From the IMG/VR virus record IMGVR_UViG_3300008954_000003, positions 95,630 to 159,629 of that record: DNA of 64,000 nt. One strand, written 5' to 3'. Positions 33,131-41,548 of the stretch are shown here, one piece after another (positions within the stretch are counted from its first letter, which is position 1; each line of letters begins with the position of its first letter). The notes beneath the pieces were generated by a model. That model saw only the letters and a list, made by a program, of their open reading frames with translations. It searched no databases and had not been told where the DNA came from. The translations under genes and the position numbers were made by a program. This DNA is from a virus.

Positions 33131-33288
33131 AAGATGAGAGCTGGTTTGATTTTATAAAGTTTTTTGTTATGTTGGGGGTGACGGTGTTTGTTTTGATTCA
33201 AATATCAAGAAGCTGCAATAACCCAAGGGGCTATTCTGTAGAATCAGATAAAACAGAAATTGAAATGAAGTACGCTGTACCAAGATAA
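33127..33288 (+). CDS. 53-aa membrane protein with single Cys
   Basis: ATG 33127 overlaps the previous stop. One membrane helix (FIKFFVMLGVTVFVLIQI), then RSCNN and a polar tail. Two consecutive membrane microproteins with translational coupling could act as a pair, for example in lysis or envelope modification. This is inference only. Confidence 0.5.
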   Translation: MKDESWFDFIKFFVMLGVTVFVLIQISRSCNNPRGYSVESDKTEIEMKYAVPR

Positions 33289-33298
33289 GGAGGGAAAA

Positions 33299-33769
33299 GT
33301 GAACAAAATAGAAGGGACAAATATTTGGCTCGGAGATATCGATGATGCAGAGAACATTGCTGCTCTCGATGAAAACAAAATTGATGTGGTTGTAAACATG
33401 GCAAAGGGTTTATATCCACCAGTATATCGTAATCAAGAAATGATTATGTTTGGAATGTATGATGATGGTCAAGCAGAAGACTTGACATATTACCTTGCCG
33501 CAAGGACAGTCCTTGAACTGAACAAGGCTGGAAAGAACATTTTGCTTCATTGCTATGCGGGTGCTTCACGCACAGCAGCAATTGCAACCATCGTGTCCAC
33601 AGTCCTGTTTAAATTTGATGGAACTCTATACGATCAAATCAAAAAAGCGTATGATCTGGTGTGTGATTCAAGGTATGAATGCACATACATGCTTAGGCGG
33701 CATGTCAACCATTTCGTTCCTGTTTTGAAGAGATTGTTTGAGGAAAACTCAATTGATATTCAACTATGA
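33299..33769 (+). CDS. Dual-specificity/tyrosine phosphatase-like protein
   Basis: A 156-aa protein with GTG start 33299 after AGGAGGG. The P-loop signature HCYAGASRT (HC-x5-R-T) is at about 83-91. The upstream general acid could be Asp in YDDGQAED. The overall plan (IWLGDIDDAEN, DVVVNMAKG, then P-loop) is the small DSP fold. It dephosphorylates proteins, RNA 5' ends or other phosphoesters. With the kinase-like gene at 28801, the phage encodes both halves of a phosphorylation switch. Confidence 0.85.
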   Translation: MNKIEGTNIWLGDIDDAENIAALDENKIDVVVNMAKGLYPPVYRNQEMIMFGMYDDGQAEDLTYYLAARTVLELNKAGKNILLHCYAGASRTAAIATIVSTVLFKFDGTLYDQIKKAYDLVCDSRYECTYMLRRHVNHFVPVLKRLFEENSIDIQL

Positions 33770-34604
33770 TAAGTTGGTTGTGGGTTCAACGCTGTCAGCG
33801 TTGTTGTACTCTTATATAAATCATGTGCCGGTGGTGTTTGTTGAGAAGGCAGCGCCGCTGGCACATGATTTATTTGAAGAAAGAGTCGACCTTTCATACT
33901 TTAAGTTGAAATGTGATGAGGTCAAGATATTATCACCAACATGTGAAACCATAAAATACAGTGGAAAACAATGTCTGTTTGACCACCTTGCATACTGTCT
34001 GAGCCTTGCAGGGCTCATTCCCTTCTCAACAAACTTAACAGGAATTCGCCTTGACTCTGACAACACCATCAGGGTGTCGACAAGAACATGTTCGTACACT
34101 GTTGGATTCAATGAGCTTTTGATATTCAACAGGCACGACATATCAGGATTACCTGTTACCGAACGAAAAAAGAAAAAACCCCTCATTCTTGATTTCATGA
34201 GGGTCGAATATATAAAGAAAACAAACCCATATCAATTATGGGAAACAGATGAAGACTTCCTGAAAAGAATATGGTTCATGGAATATGGCAAAGCCGTGGG
34301 GGAATCGTATTTAACAGAGAAACAGTCACAGTCTTTTGATTATTCAAATTTTTATATCAAAAAGAAGTTGCGTTATGTTGCAGATGAACTGAGCATAAAA
34401 TCTCATTTCGCAAAGAAGAGAGCAACCTTTATTCCCGAAGAGCGGAAAATTATAAACAGAGATGAGGAAACCTTTGACCTTCCAGAGAATATAAGCTTTC
34501 CCCTTCTTAAAGAGGAGACACTATGCCAGCTTTCACCCTTGCAGGAATCATTCCTTTCGAGAATCGCAAAAAACAATTTGGATTCCCTTGGAATGATGCC
34601 CTGA
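33753..34604 (+). CDS. Rossmann/FAD-like protein, unknown
   Basis: A 283-aa protein. TTG 33753 is chosen because GAGGA lies 8 bp upstream and the protein then starts at a natural strand, IFNYDKLVVGSTLSALLYSY. That opening, then VPVVFVEKAAP, looks like the dinucleotide-binding beta-alpha-beta of FAD-dependent proteins, though the Gly-rich loop is imperfect. The rest is unrecognised. It overlaps the nucleotidyltransferase gene by 82 bp, suggesting coupled expression. Cofactor and substrate unknown. Confidence 0.45.
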   Translation: MIFNYDKLVVGSTLSALLYSYINHVPVVFVEKAAPLAHDLFEERVDLSYFKLKCDEVKILSPTCETIKYSGKQCLFDHLAYCLSLAGLIPFSTNLTGIRLDSDNTIRVSTRTCSYTVGFNELLIFNRHDISGLPVTERKKKKPLILDFMRVEYIKKTNPYQLWETDEDFLKRIWFMEYGKAVGESYLTEKQSQSFDYSNFYIKKKLRYVADELSIKSHFAKKRATFIPEERKIINRDEETFDLPENISFPLLKEETLCQLSPLQESFLSRIAKNNLDSLGMMP

Positions 34605-35392
34605 TTCCAATTGATTATGGCTTGACAGCTTTGCATGGCTCTCTTATGGAGTGTGCCAAGGTTGGCTGTTCAAGTATTTGGATAACAGTTGACCCTGAGA
34701 ACGCGGCGCTTGTTCAAAAACTGACAGGTGAGTATATGCTTGATCCTTCAAGCATTTTGAAGAGGGGGAGGTGGGCACTCGATCCAGCTTCATTTTTTCT
34801 ATATATTCCAATCTTTTTGGTTCCCACGCAGGCAAGAGATATGGGGATTCGTGATTGTTTTGGAATGTCAATCATTACGGCAGCCCACGCTGCAAAGCAT
34901 GTGAACAGTTCACTGAGCAAACACTTTCAACCAGACAGATTTTATGTTTCTTTTCCACAAGGGATATACGATGTCAACGAACTCAACCATCACCGTGTTC
35001 ACTTGAAAACCAGCAAAAGTTTTTGTATAAAGTATGAAGGAAAGACTGTCAAAGATAATTTGCTGCTCGGTTTCACAGCAACACCGGAAGAGTTGCGAGA
35101 GTGTGAAAAACACGTTCGAAAAGTGAGCACTATTAAAGTTTTTAAAGCTGAAGACGGGACCATAAAGAGGTTGCCGATTTCCGAAAGGTATTCGGGTAGA
35201 TATTTCGACTTGAGTGAAGTCTTAAAACATGTCATACTAGATGAAGGTCACGAATACGAAGTCGATTGGTACTACAACATTGATAACTGGGAGGGGTACA
35301 GGGATTACCTCACATCAGGCAACAAGATGATTGTAGATGAAAAGCTGTTCCGAAAGGGACCATTAGCAAAAATAGGAGGGCAGGATGATTAG
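34523..35392 (+). CDS. Nucleotidyltransferase-like protein (GT-A fold)
   Basis: A 289-aa protein, ATG 34523 after GAGGAG. The opening TLAGIIPFENRKKQFGFPWN, then DALIPIDYGLTALHGSL, ECAKVGCSSIWITVDPEN and KLTGEYMLDPSS follow the nucleoside-diphosphate-sugar pyrophosphorylase pattern (loop, substrate, helix, acidic metal site). The usual G-x-G-x-R loop is altered. It could activate a sugar or modify a nucleotide. It probably works with the upstream Rossmann protein. Confidence 0.55.
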   Translation: MPAFTLAGIIPFENRKKQFGFPWNDALIPIDYGLTALHGSLMECAKVGCSSIWITVDPENAALVQKLTGEYMLDPSSILKRGRWALDPASFFLYIPIFLVPTQARDMGIRDCFGMSIITAAHAAKHVNSSLSKHFQPDRFYVSFPQGIYDVNELNHHRVHLKTSKSFCIKYEGKTVKDNLLLGFTATPEELRECEKHVRKVSTIKVFKAEDGTIKRLPISERYSGRYFDLSEVLKHVILDEGHEYEVDWYYNIDNWEGYRDYLTSGNKMIVDEKLFRKGPLAKIGGQDD

Positions 35393-35654
35393 AAGAGAAC
35401 ATGAGGATTATTCATCAACAGAGGATGTATATGATAACATTGAGGGATCCTTTGAATTGAAGAAGAGAGTAGGATTTCCAGAATATTACATGAATTTATC
35501 ACCGGAACAAAAGGAGTTTGTCGATATCTTAATTGGCGAGAAGCCTTCTTTGTTGCAAAAGGTGGTTGAACTCGGATACAGACTTCTGGACAAAGAAGAC
35601 GAACTTGAAGAACATAAAAACAGATTGCATCAGGAGGGAATATATGACATCTGA
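35385..35654 (+). CDS. Small acidic helical protein before dnaE
   Basis: An 89-aa protein starting at an overlap (35385) and overlapping dnaE by 11 bp. It has EYYMNLSPEQKEFVDILIGE and a coiled-coil C-terminus. Function unknown; coupling to dnaE suggests a replication accessory role. Confidence 0.55.
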   Translation: MIRREHEDYSSTEDVYDNIEGSFELKKRVGFPEYYMNLSPEQKEFVDILIGEKPSLLQKVVELGYRLLDKEDELEEHKNRLHQEGIYDI

Positions 35655-38600
35655 AATACCATTCGTTGGATTGCACGCACACAGTGTGCTAAGTGTGTTC
35701 GATGCTCTAGGCTATCCAGCAGAGCATATGGACTTCGCTTATGAAAATGGCTGTGATGCCATGGCCATAACAGATCATGGGAACATGAATGCTTTATCAT
35801 ATCAGGTTCTCCATGCAAAGAAAATGAATGCGGAAGGAAAGACATTCAAGCCAATCTATGGTATTGAAGCTTATTTCCTTGACTCAATTGCTCTTTGGGC
35901 TCTTGACTATGCAGAATATCAAAAGAAGAATAAGAGAAAGAAAAAGGAAGAGGTCGGTCTTGTCATTGAAGATGAGCAGGCAACAAAAAAGAAAGAGAAG
36001 CTCACAATCAATCGAAGAGCCCATCTTGTTATATTGGCACAGAATGAAACGGGTCTGAAGAACTTGTTCAAACTTATCTCTCTGTCGTATAAGCCTGGAA
36101 AGTTTTATCGTTATCCTCGTATGGATTTTGCCATGCTCGCTAGATACTCGGAGGGGCTGATTGTCTCATCTGCTTGTATGGGTGGGCCATTGGCGAAGTG
36201 TTATTGGCGTAATAAGGAGAAGGGGCATGATTTTATACAAGACTCAATGGTCGAAACCATTGAAAAATTTAAAGGGATCTTTGGTGATCGATTTTACGGT
36301 GAGGTGCAATGGAACAGCATCCCAGAACAACACGAAATCAACCAACATATTATTGAAGCGTGTGGCAAAACAGATTGCGAAATTATCTCAACAGCAGATA
36401 GTCACTATCCTTCACCAGATAAGTGGAAAGACAGAGAGTTATATAAAAGATTAGGGTGGCTCGGTAAGTCAAAAGAACAACAGCCGCTTCCTGAAGAAAC
36501 CCTATACGAACTGTATCCTAAGAATGGTGATCAGATGTACGAGTCTTATCAGAGGCATTCTGAGAAGTGTGGGTTCACTTACGATGATGACTTCATCAAA
36601 GAGACAATCACACGGACATACGATATCGCCCACAATAGAATTGAAACGTTCTATCCTGATGATTCAATCAAACTGCCGAGTTTCATTGTTCCAGAAGGAG
36701 AATCGGCAATTGATAGATTGCGTTCTTTTTGTGAGCAGGGGATGAAAGACAAGGGGTTCTCTAATAAGCCCAAGTACGTTTCACAGCTTGAAGAAGAATT
36801 ATCTGTTATTGATAGCAGAAACTTTGGAGAGTACTTCCTAACAATGAAAGAAATTTCCGACAACATTTCAAGTGTTCAGCTTGTGGGTGCGGGAAGAGGA
36901 AGTGCGGCAGGTTCTCTTGTTTCATATGTGCTTGGAATTACACAGGTCGATCCCTTGAAGTATGGCTTGTTGTTCAGCAGGTTTCTTAGAAAGGATGCGA
37001 AGGATTACCCTGATATCGATTATGATTGTTCAGATCCAATGTCAGCAAAGAAGCACCTTGCAGAGCTGTGGGGTGAGAACTGTGTTGTTCCAATTTCAAA
37101 CTTCAACACATTGAAGTTGCGAAGCTTGGTCAAGGACATTTCAAAGTTCTATGGCATCAACTATTCAGAGGTTAACAGAGTTACTTCTGTGATGAACAAA
37201 GAGGCCACAGCACCAGCAAAGAAAGATAGAGGAATCTCTGCCGGTGCATACACGCCCACATTTGAAGAACTTTTGAAGTATTCGAGTTCTTTAAGGCAGT
37301 TCTTGAGGAAGTATCCCGAGGTTGAGACACACATTAAGTCTCTTCATGGACAGGTGCGTTCTGTTTCAAGACATGCAGGGGGGATTCTTGTTGCTGATGA
37401 TCTTGATGAGAAGATGCCGCTCATTAATAGTGGCGGAACACAACAAACTCCATGGACAGAGGGTCAAAACGTAAGACACCTTGAACCATTGGGTTTTATT
37501 AAGTTTGATATCCTTGGTCTTGCAACGTTGGCAATGATTGAGGCTTGTGTTGCACGAATTTTGAAGAGGCACCACGGCATCAAAGAACCAACTTTTGAAG
37601 ACATCAAAGAATATTATATGAAGACTCTTCACCCTGATGTGATCGATCTTAAAGATCAAAGCGTTTATAAAAACATTTTTCACAAGGGGAAGTGGGCAGG
37701 GGTGTTCCAGTTCACTGAGAAGGGGGCACAGGATTTTTGTTCAAGGGCAAAGCCTCGTTCAATCAATGATTTGTCTGCGATCACAGCAATTTATAGGCCC
37801 GGTCCTTTGTCAGCGAATGTGCATGAACAATATATCGATGCAAAGAACAACGTCAAACATGTTCACTACATCAACAATATTGTGAAGAAGGAGACAAAAG
37901 AAACTCTCGGTTTCCTTGTCTTTCAGGAGCAAATTGCTTTGCTTGCTCACAAACTTGGTGGGCTTACTTTGGATGAGGGAAACCTCTTGAGAAAGTTGTT
38001 GATTAAGAAGGGCACAGGAGAGCAGGCGCAAAAGAAGCTCAAGCTTTACAACAAGTTTCTTGATGGCTGTGAAGAAAACAAGATGTCAAGAGACGCAGCA
38101 GATAAGCTGTGGAAAAAGTTTGAGTTCTTCAACGCTTATGGTTTCAACAAGAGCCATGCGGTGAGCTACTGTCTTTTGAGTTACCAGTGTGCATGGTTGT
38201 TGAATTATTTCCAAGATGAATGGGTTGCCTCTTTCCTTGACAAAGAGCCTGAATCAAGAAAAGAGCAGGCAATCAACATCGCAAAGAGTTTGGGGTATAC
38301 AATTTTACCACCCAACATCAATAAGTCTGGGCGTGATTGGGAAATTGCAGCCAACAGAACTCTCTTGTTGCCGTTGAGTTATATCAAGGGCTTGGGAGAC
38401 AAAGCTGTAGCTCAGATTGAAGCTAATCGCCCGTTTAATACAGTTGAGGAACTCATCTTCAACAAGAACATTGTTTATTCAAAGCTCAACAAAAAATGCC
38501 TTGACGTTTTGATTAGAACAAGAGCTGTTGATGAGCTTGTGGACGATAGGTTCACAGGATTGAAACATTTTTGGACAGCCGTTGCGGTTGATCGTCCCAA

Positions 38601-39030
38601 GACTGCAAAAAAGTTTGCCAAAAATATTGAAACATACGCCCCGGAAGGGGGCTTCACAAAGGAAGAATTATTTCAATATCAAGTGTCGTTGACGGGGCTG
38701 TACCCTCTTGATTCTGTTATACTTCCAGAGATAAGAGCAGAGCTTAAAAAGTATTGTATCCCCCCTGTGGGGAGTTGGGATGAGGCGATTGGAATTGCTT
38801 GGTTTGTTCCAAGAGAAGTTGTTCAAAAGAAAACTTCAAACGGAAGAGACTATTGGATTGTCAAAGTTGTTGATGAGACAAGCAAACAAACGGAAATCAA
38901 ATGTTGGGGAGTAAACCCTGAAAAGGATAGGATTCAACTTGATCGTCCGTATGTTGCGAAGCTTGACCACAGTGACGTGTGGGGTTTCTCTTCAAGACAA
39001 TTTACAAAGACCTGGAGGTTGCTTGGATAA
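35644..39030 (+). CDS. dnaE: DNA polymerase III alpha subunit (DnaE-type)
   Basis: A 1128-aa polymerase. ATG 35644 follows CAGGAGGGAA; the longer frame has no RBS. The N-terminal PHP domain (GLHAHSVLS, AITDHGNMN, YGIEAYF, SACMGG, ADSHYP) keeps the metal-ligand pattern of DnaE enzymes with PHP exonuclease activity. The palm has GAGRGSAAGSLVSYVLGITQ and the catalytic PDIDYD (Asp457, Asp459), with KFDILGL (Asp622) as third acid. The fingers have YRPGPLS and the segment FNAYGFNKSHAVSYCLLSYQ. The C-terminus ends in an OB-like region. Length is close to bacterial DnaE (about 1160 aa). It is probably the main replicase. Confidence 0.92.
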   Translation: MTSEIPFVGLHAHSVLSVFDALGYPAEHMDFAYENGCDAMAITDHGNMNALSYQVLHAKKMNAEGKTFKPIYGIEAYFLDSIALWALDYAEYQKKNKRKKKEEVGLVIEDEQATKKKEKLTINRRAHLVILAQNETGLKNLFKLISLSYKPGKFYRYPRMDFAMLARYSEGLIVSSACMGGPLAKCYWRNKEKGHDFIQDSMVETIEKFKGIFGDRFYGEVQWNSIPEQHEINQHIIEACGKTDCEIISTADSHYPSPDKWKDRELYKRLGWLGKSKEQQPLPEETLYELYPKNGDQMYESYQRHSEKCGFTYDDDFIKETITRTYDIAHNRIETFYPDDSIKLPSFIVPEGESAIDRLRSFCEQGMKDKGFSNKPKYVSQLEEELSVIDSRNFGEYFLTMKEISDNISSVQLVGAGRGSAAGSLVSYVLGITQVDPLKYGLLFSRFLRKDAKDYPDIDYDCSDPMSAKKHLAELWGENCVVPISNFNTLKLRSLVKDISKFYGINYSEVNRVTSVMNKEATAPAKKDRGISAGAYTPTFEELLKYSSSLRQFLRKYPEVETHIKSLHGQVRSVSRHAGGILVADDLDEKMPLINSGGTQQTPWTEGQNVRHLEPLGFIKFDILGLATLAMIEACVARILKRHHGIKEPTFEDIKEYYMKTLHPDVIDLKDQSVYKNIFHKGKWAGVFQFTEKGAQDFCSRAKPRSINDLSAITAIYRPGPLSANVHEQYIDAKNNVKHVHYINNIVKKETKETLGFLVFQEQIALLAHKLGGLTLDEGNLLRKLLIKKGTGEQAQKKLKLYNKFLDGCEENKMSRDAADKLWKKFEFFNAYGFNKSHAVSYCLLSYQCAWLLNYFQDEWVASFLDKEPESRKEQAINIAKSLGYTILPPNINKSGRDWEIAANRTLLLPLSYIKGLGDKAVAQIEANRPFNTVEELIFNKNIVYSKLNKKCLDVLIRTRAVDELVDDRFTGLKHFWTAVAVDRPKTAKKFAKNIETYAPEGGFTKEELFQYQVSLTGLYPLDSVILPEIRAELKKYCIPPVGSWDEAIGIAWFVPREVVQKKTSNGRDYWIVKVVDETSKQTEIKCWGVNPEKDRIQLDRPYVAKLDHSDVWGFSSRQFTKTWRLLG

Positions 39031-39047
39031 GATAGGCATGTTGGGCA

Positions 39048-39055
39048 CTAATTAT
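39048..39055 (+). promoter_or_regulatory. Candidate late promoter motif CTAATTAT (distal copy)
   Basis: CTAATTAT lies 68 bp before ATG 39116 and 31 bp upstream of a second copy at 39079. Confidence 0.35.
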
Positions 39056-39078
39056 GATGCACTTTGAATATTTCAATA

Positions 39079-39086
39079 CTATTTAT
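39079..39086 (+). promoter_or_regulatory. Candidate late promoter motif CTATTTAT (39116 gene)
   Basis: CTATTTATAATAG lies 37 bp before ATG 39116 in the gap between dnaE and a virion-type gene. Confidence 0.5.
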
Positions 39087-39115
39087 AATAGTTAATCGTA
39101 GGAGAGTACTTTAAC

Positions 39116-39925
39116 ATGCCTAGTCCAAGAAAACGAAGAATTCGCAAGAGAATCATTGGAGATCGTTTATTTTTATCTTCAAGTTTAAGTTCATCAGTGG
39201 CAATCACCGATGATCAAAACCTTTTTAAGCTTGCCATGTATGGTAGCGGAGGTGTCAAAAACACATTCAAAGATGGGAGCACAACCCTTCTGTCTGACGC
39301 CGTTTCTGATGAAACGGGTTTGTGGTCAAGTGGCTCTGGTAACTTTTCAACAGGGGAAACAACAGATTTAGATGTGACTGGCGAAACAGTGAGACACTAC
39401 TGGATGCCAAGACCAAAAGCTGGTTTATGGACAGCAGACATTTCTGGTTCTGCAACATCACCATTGGCGATTATCTACAGTTGGAATGGGCCGCAGGCAA
39501 GAATGAATGCGCGCTACTACTTCACAGGTTCAGAAGCGGGCTCTGATGAGCAAGTAGGACGTGCAGGAACTTCATCGATTAGTTTCGCAAAAGATGCATT
39601 AACCTCATCAGTTGACGATACCCAACAGTTGTTGTGGTTGTATTACTCTGGTCGGATTCCCGAGGGTGATCGCATTGATGTCTATACAGGGTCAAGTGAT
39701 TTGGATAGATCAAGCTTTGTGACTGCAAGCCTTTCAGGTTCAGGGAACTACCTGTCAGGGAACCTTTACATCCCAACAGAAAGTATTGGTGACACCTTGC
39801 ACATCGTGTTTAGTGCGTCCGCAACAACAACAAGTGCTTGGAAAGAGGGCTTCTTCATTTACTTGACAAGCTCAGACTCCCTTGAGCCAAACGCTCGTAC
39901 AGGTTCTTGGAACGAATACGCATAA
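39116..39925 (+). CDS. Virion-type beta-rich protein, unknown
   Basis: A 269-aa protein with a very basic N-terminus (PRKRRIRKRIIG), then a Ser/Gly/Thr-rich beta-type body (SGNFSTGETTDLDVTGETVR, FTGSEAGSDEQ, SLSGSGNYLSG). The composition is typical of decoration, fibre or fibritin-like proteins. A candidate late promoter and AGGAGAG precede it. It stands alone between dnaE and dut, with a terminator right after. Confidence 0.5.
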   Translation: MPSPRKRRIRKRIIGDRLFLSSSLSSSVAITDDQNLFKLAMYGSGGVKNTFKDGSTTLLSDAVSDETGLWSSGSGNFSTGETTDLDVTGETVRHYWMPRPKAGLWTADISGSATSPLAIIYSWNGPQARMNARYYFTGSEAGSDEQVGRAGTSSISFAKDALTSSVDDTQQLLWLYYSGRIPEGDRIDVYTGSSDLDRSSFVTASLSGSGNYLSGNLYIPTESIGDTLHIVFSASATTTSAWKEGFFIYLTSSDSLEPNARTGSWNEYA

Positions 39926-39930
39926 CAGTG

Positions 39931-39959
39931 TTGACAAATAATAAGACCTCCCGTATAAT
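39931..39959 (+). promoter_or_regulatory. Consensus sigma70 promoter for dut
   Basis: TTGACA (39931-39936), 17 bp, TATAAT (39954-39959): a full-consensus promoter whose -10 lies inside the left arm of the terminator hairpin at 39947-39985. Confidence 0.9.
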
Positions 39960-39985
39960 GGACGAAATTATACGGGAGGTTTTTT
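39947..39985 (+). terminator. Intrinsic terminator interlaced with the dut promoter
   Basis: A perfect 13-bp inverted repeat (CCTCCCGTATAAT / ATTATACGGGAGG) with a 7-base loop is followed by six T. RNA reading in from upstream forms the hairpin, which also traps the GGGAGG RBS of dut. RNA starting at the dut promoter (about 39966) contains only the right arm, so it neither terminates nor hides the RBS. Confidence 0.85.
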
Positions 39986-40447
39986 ATGATTTTGAGATAT
40001 AACAAGGTTCGTGCTTGGGCGAAGCCGCCGCAGAGAGCGAACCCATCTGATGCAGGAGCCGATTTGTTTTATTGTCCGGTTGGTGGCGACAGCAGTGGCG
40101 TTGTTATCGGTGAAGGAAAGAGTGTTCTTATCCCAACAGGTTTAAAGATCGAAGTCCCACATGGATATATGCTTGAAATAAAGAACAAGTCAGGTATCGC
40201 TTCAAGGAAGAAGCTTGTCGTTGGAGCGTGTGTCGTTGACTCTGGATACAATGGAGAAGTCTTTGTTAACCTTCACAACATTGGGAATGAACCTCAAAAA
40301 ATTCGCAATGGAGAAAAGGTTGCACAAGCAGTGCTGATCCCTGTTGTTCATTGTAGATTTGTTGAAAGTCATGCTGAACTATATGCTGAACCGGGTGTTA
40401 CAATTTCAAATAGAGGTGACGGTGCCTTGGGGAGTACAGGTAAATGA
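39986..40447 (+). CDS. dut: dUTPase
   Basis: A 153-aa trimeric-type dUTP pyrophosphatase. All five motifs are visible: DAGADL, KNKSGIASRK, VVDSGYNGEVFVNLHN, GEKVAQAVLIPV, and the C-terminal NRGDGALGSTG (arginine/Gly-rich lid). It prevents uracil incorporation and yields dUMP for ThyX. RBS GGGAGG then T6 then ATG. It has its own interlaced promoter. Confidence 0.95.
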   Translation: MILRYNKVRAWAKPPQRANPSDAGADLFYCPVGGDSSGVVIGEGKSVLIPTGLKIEVPHGYMLEIKNKSGIASRKKLVVGACVVDSGYNGEVFVNLHNIGNEPQKIRNGEKVAQAVLIPVVHCRFVESHAELYAEPGVTISNRGDGALGSTGK

Positions 40448-40938
40448 TGGAAAACACTGAAAGAGCACAATTGAACAGGTTTGCTGTTCATTTTTCAAGT
40501 GATAGCGAAGAGTGGGAAACGCCACAAGCATTCTTTGATAAGTTGCACAAAAAATTCGACTTTACATTGGACCCATGCGCCTCAGAACAGAATTATAAAT
40601 GCAATTATTATTTTACAGAAAAAGATGAAGGTCTTAAGTTGTCTTGGAAGGGGCATAGAGTGTTTATGAACCCGCCATATGGTCGGGAAATCGGTAAGTG
40701 GATAAAGAAAGCGTATGAAGAGTCCAAGCAGTCAAACACCTTGGTGGTTGCGCTGATACCGGCGAGAACAGACACAGTATATTGGCACGACTATGTTATG
40801 AAATCGAGTTGTATTTATTTCATCAAAGGCAGGTTGAAATTTGGCCAGTCAAAGAACAGCGCCCCGTTTCCATCTGCCGTTGTTGTCTTTAATGGCTATA
40901 CAAATACGCCCGTTGTTACCACTATGGAAAGATCATGA
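40444..40938 (+). CDS. DNA N6-adenine methyltransferase (Dam-like phage family)
   Basis: A 164-aa protein overlapping the dut stop. ETPQAFFDKLHKKFDFTLDPCA is the phage adenine-methylase opening (here kept in pieces: ETPQAFF, FDFTLDPCA). The catalytic motif is MNPPYGREIGKWIKKA (NPPY), and the family end is GRLKFGQSKNSAPFPSAVVV. It methylates adenine using SAM, probably protecting phage DNA from restriction or marking it. Target sequence unknown. Confidence 0.85.
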   Translation: MMENTERAQLNRFAVHFSSDSEEWETPQAFFDKLHKKFDFTLDPCASEQNYKCNYYFTEKDEGLKLSWKGHRVFMNPPYGREIGKWIKKAYEESKQSNTLVVALIPARTDTVYWHDYVMKSSCIYFIKGRLKFGQSKNSAPFPSAVVVFNGYTNTPVVTTMERS

Positions 40939-41264
40939 CAGATCATAGAAAAAGAAGTATGAAGAATTCTGTTGATGAGTATACTTACGCTAAATTTAAA
41001 CTATTGGTCTTGCAAGATCAGATTCCTTATACTAAACTGATGACAGAACTTTTGGAAGGATACGTCCGTCGAGATCCAAGGATTGTTGAGTTTATTGAAG
41101 ACTATAAACAAACAAGAAAAAAGAAGCAAAGCAAGATACGAAAGCAAAGACTTGAGAGAAGGGAAACTTTAGCTAAGAGAAATCAAAAACTATTTGGCCT
41201 GGACAAATCAGAGGTTATGGACGTATATGACCTCATTGAAATCCCACCCAACTCAGAGTTATAA
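40935..41264 (+). CDS. Small basic phage protein, unknown
   Basis: A 109-aa protein overlapping the methyltransferase stop. It starts like a ribbon-helix-helix or phage-regulatory family (YTYAKFKLLVLQDQIPYTKL, then TELLEGYVRRDPRIVEFIED), has a very basic helical middle (TRKKKQSKIRKQRLERRE), and ends KSEVMDVYDLIE. Such proteins are common upstream of late regions in marine phages. A DNA-binding role is likely by composition. Confidence 0.55.
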   Translation: MTDHRKRSMKNSVDEYTYAKFKLLVLQDQIPYTKLMTELLEGYVRRDPRIVEFIEDYKQTRKKKQSKIRKQRLERRETLAKRNQKLFGLDKSEVMDVYDLIEIPPNSEL

Positions 41265-41265
41265 A

Positions 41266-41490
41266 ATGAAATGCAAAGAACAATGTGAGAAAACAAATAC
41301 ACCCTGCGAGAACATGAGCTGTCGTCACTGGATGAACTATGACGAGGATTTAAACTGTGTTCTTGCCTGTGTTGACAAAAATGGAGAGCTGTCTTTGCGC
41401 GAAGTTGCGAAGAGACTCGGAGTCAGCTACGTCCGAATAAAGCAGATTGAGGACAAGGCTTTGAGTAAATTACACGGCCTGAAAGAATAA
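41266..41490 (+). CDS. Cys-rich protein with sigma region 4-like HTH
   Basis: A 74-aa protein, ATG 41266. The N-terminal half is Cys-rich (CKEQCEKTNTPCENMSCRHW, then NC), a possible zinc site. The C-terminal half, LREVAKRLGVSYVRIKQIED, then KALSKL, matches the helix-turn-helix of sigma70 region 4, which contacts -35 DNA. It lies immediately before a candidate late promoter and may be a late transcription factor analogous in role to T4 gp55/gp33. That function is inference. Confidence 0.65.
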   Translation: MKCKEQCEKTNTPCENMSCRHWMNYDEDLNCVLACVDKNGELSLREVAKRLGVSYVRIKQIEDKALSKLHGLKE

Positions 41491-41513
41491 AAGGATTTTC
41501 CCTTGTTTGAGTA

Positions 41514-41521
41514 CTATTTAT
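41514..41521 (+). promoter_or_regulatory. Candidate late promoter motif CTATTTAT (acidic core protein)
   Basis: CTATTTAT lies 35 bp before ATG 41549. Confidence 0.5.
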
Positions 41522-41548
41522 TGTAGTATCGCGGAGGTATAGGATATT

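Noticed and set aside
35533-35643. Longer reading frame in front of dnaE
   Set aside because: The extra 37 codons overlap gene 35385 in another frame and have no RBS; AGGAGGGA and the PHP start support ATG 35644.
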